Shown here: positions 7,130-8,048 of the stretch, piece after piece
Layout of the letters: each line of letters starts with the position of its first letter
How positions within the stretch are numbered: position 1 is the stretch's first letter
From: a bacterium Ga0077546
GTDB taxonomy: Bacteria > Cyanobacteriota > Vampirovibrionia > Obscuribacterales > Obscuribacteraceae
Assembly (NCBI GenBank): GCA_001464165.1
Contig: LNEX01000213.1
Location: forward strand, 1 to 8,048
Direction of reading: 5' to 3'
DNA length: 8,048 nt
The notes under the pieces: generated by a model
Told to the model about the DNA's origin: nothing
Database searches by the model: none
The model's input: the letters and a program-made list of their open reading frames with translations, nothing else
Position numbers and translations under genes: made by a program

Positions 7130-7140
7130 TATTAGTTAGC
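7121..7140. terminator. Inverted repeat spanning the two convergent stop codons
   Basis: ACTAATATTAGT (7125-7136) is a perfect 12-bp palindrome covering the DUF2252 stop (7127-7129) and reaching the first base of the RNB stop (7136-7138 as TTA). GCTA/TAGC extend it with one bulged T. It is AT-rich with a small loop and no proper T-run on the plus side; the minus side has only AATTTT some bases on. It is at most a weak bidirectional terminator, and chance is possible. Confidence 0.25.
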
Positions 7141-8047
7141 GTCTTTCAACGAAAACGAAGTCGATATAGGCATTTTCTGGATCTGTTGATACCAGACGTA
7201 CCTTGACGCGATCGCCAACATCAAGGGTGTGTGAACCCCTGCCATGGTGGCCAGATATCAATTTTCCTTCGACTGGCGGCCTGAAAGTCCGAACGTATGT
7301 GGCTTCTTGCTTGACACCGGTGACGATACCATCAAAGATGTCACCAATTCGGCTTGATAGGAGCACTGCTGCCGATATCTTCCGCACAGTGCGTTCGACT
7401 TTTTTTGCTTGCCCCTCTAGTCGTGAACAGGTGGCGGCGATCTCTCTTAGTTCGTCAGTGCTATAAGGCGACGGCGCCCCTGCTAAAACTGCCTTAAGCA
7501 GTCGTTGAGTGATTAAATCGGGATAGCGGCGATTGGGAGCCGTTGAATGTGTGTATTCGTTTACGGCCAAAGCAAAGTGGCCAGGCACATGCTGACCCGG
7601 AACTTTGACTATGTATTCGCCTCGCCCTAGCAGTTTGACAATTGTCAAAGATAATTCACTGAAGCCCTCAGGATCTGCTTCTTTTTGTCTTATGAGAAAA
7701 GCGGCTAGAGCTTTGGCATCGGGAGTTTCTGGAAGAGTATCTCCGTATGATTCAGCTACTTCTATAATTCTAGGCCAACGCTCGGGGGTCTTCACTGTAC
7801 GCATGATTGAAGGAAAACCTTTTGCTTCTAAAAACTTGGAAGTGGCTATATTGGCTGCGATCATGCAATTTTCGATGAGGTCGCGAGCCGGATTGCTCTC
7901 GACTAGTTCTAGGTCGAGAACATGTCCATCTTTTGCCACGGTGCGTGCTTCTTGAGTATGGAGAGCAAGAGCGCCGCCGCTTTTTCTTAAGGCATGAATA
8001 TGTTCTTTTGCTTGGTTCTGAATATTGAGCTGCTCTTCTAAACCAGC
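7136..8047 (-). CDS. RNB-domain 3'-5' exoribonuclease (RNase II/R family), N-terminus off right edge
   Basis: The frame is open from the right edge to TAA at 7136-7138, giving the C-terminal 303 residues. A GTG at 7939 is internal, because homology-like sequence continues upstream (LRKSGGALALHT). RNase II/R enzymes degrade RNA processively from the 3' end in the cytoplasm. Visible RNB elements are DLIENCMIAANIATSKFL (57-74 of the fragment), typical of the IEECMIAAN helix, and the HSTAPNRRYPDLITQRLLKA block. The latter corresponds to the SPIRRYxDLxxHR motif that carries the catalytic Arg. A C-terminal S1-like RNA-binding barrel follows (about the last 75 residues: GDIFDGIVTGV ... LDVGDRVKVRLV ... 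IDFVFVERR). The catalytic Asp cluster and the N-terminal cold-shock domains would lie off-window. THSTAPNRR in place of TSPIRR marks a divergent subfamily rather than canonical rnb or rnr, so I give no symbol. It is convergent with DUF2252. Confidence 0.88.
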   Translation of the reverse strand, partial: AGLEEQLNIQNQAKEHIHALRKSGGALALHTQEARTVAKDGHVLDLELVESNPARDLIENCMIAANIATSKFLEAKGFPSIMRTVKTPERWPRIIEVAESYGDTLPETPDAKALAAFLIRQKEADPEGFSELSLTIVKLLGRGEYIVKVPGQHVPGHFALAVNEYTHSTAPNRRYPDLITQRLLKAVLAGAPSPYSTDELREIAATCSRLEGQAKKVERTVRKISAAVLLSSRIGDIFDGIVTGVKQEATYVRTFRPPVEGKLISGHHGRGSHTLDVGDRVKVRLVSTDPENAYIDFVFVERR

Positions 8048-8048
8048 T

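Noticed and set aside
7136..7939. RNB gene starting at GTG 7939
   Set aside because: The frame continues upstream to the window edge with RNB-like sequence and the protein would lack its catalytic Asp cluster, so the GTG is an internal Val codon.
1..8048. Defence system, mobile element, CRISPR array or tRNA
   Set aside because: No tandem spaced repeats, transposase or integrase motifs, terminal inverted repeats or cloverleaf seen; the genes are ordinary chromosomal families.

Overview
The window is a gene-dense bacterial chromosomal segment: six protein loci (one of them split) on both strands, with no gap longer than about 170 bases. I see no RNA gene, CRISPR array, insertion sequence or phage gene. 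The organism is probably a Gram-negative-type (diderm) bacterium, because one gene encodes a signal-peptide-bearing outer-membrane beta-barrel protein. A Ser/Thr kinase with an N-terminal Cys-rich ribbon, a single membrane segment and kinesin-light-chain-like TPRs is an architecture I associate with Candidatus Obscuribacterales (Melainabacteria/Vampirovibrionia, non-photosynthetic relatives of Cyanobacteria). That placement is inference from style, not a database match.

Layout: (1) bases 1-1468, minus strand, a GH15/glucoamylase-like six-hairpin protein whose C-terminus runs off the left edge. (2) A 129-bp divergent spacer. (3) 1598-2680, plus strand, a bestrophin-family (UPF0187) anion channel, followed 16 bp later by (4) 2697-3500, a MetA-pathway-type outer-membrane beta-barrel protein; these two look like one operon. 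(5) 5536-3521, minus strand, a Ser/Thr protein kinase followed in the same frame by a TPR region. A single TAA at 4220-4222 splits what looks like one 671-residue kinase-TM-TPR receptor into a 438-residue kinase and a TPR fragment. (6) A 168-bp divergent spacer with a good sigma70-type promoter for the kinase. (7) 5705-7129, plus strand, a DUF2252 protein starting at TTG with a clear Shine-Dalgarno. (8) 7136-8047, minus strand, the C-terminal part of an RNase II/R-family (RNB) exoribonuclease whose N-terminus lies off the right edge.

There is no obvious single pathway joining the genes. The two most interesting points are the in-frame stop inside the kinase-TPR gene, and the motif order in the DUF2252 protein. 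In that protein, APH-like catalytic-loop and metal-binding motifs precede glycine-loop and lysine motifs, which suggests a circularly permuted kinase-like fold. I found no convincing novel defence or mobile system.
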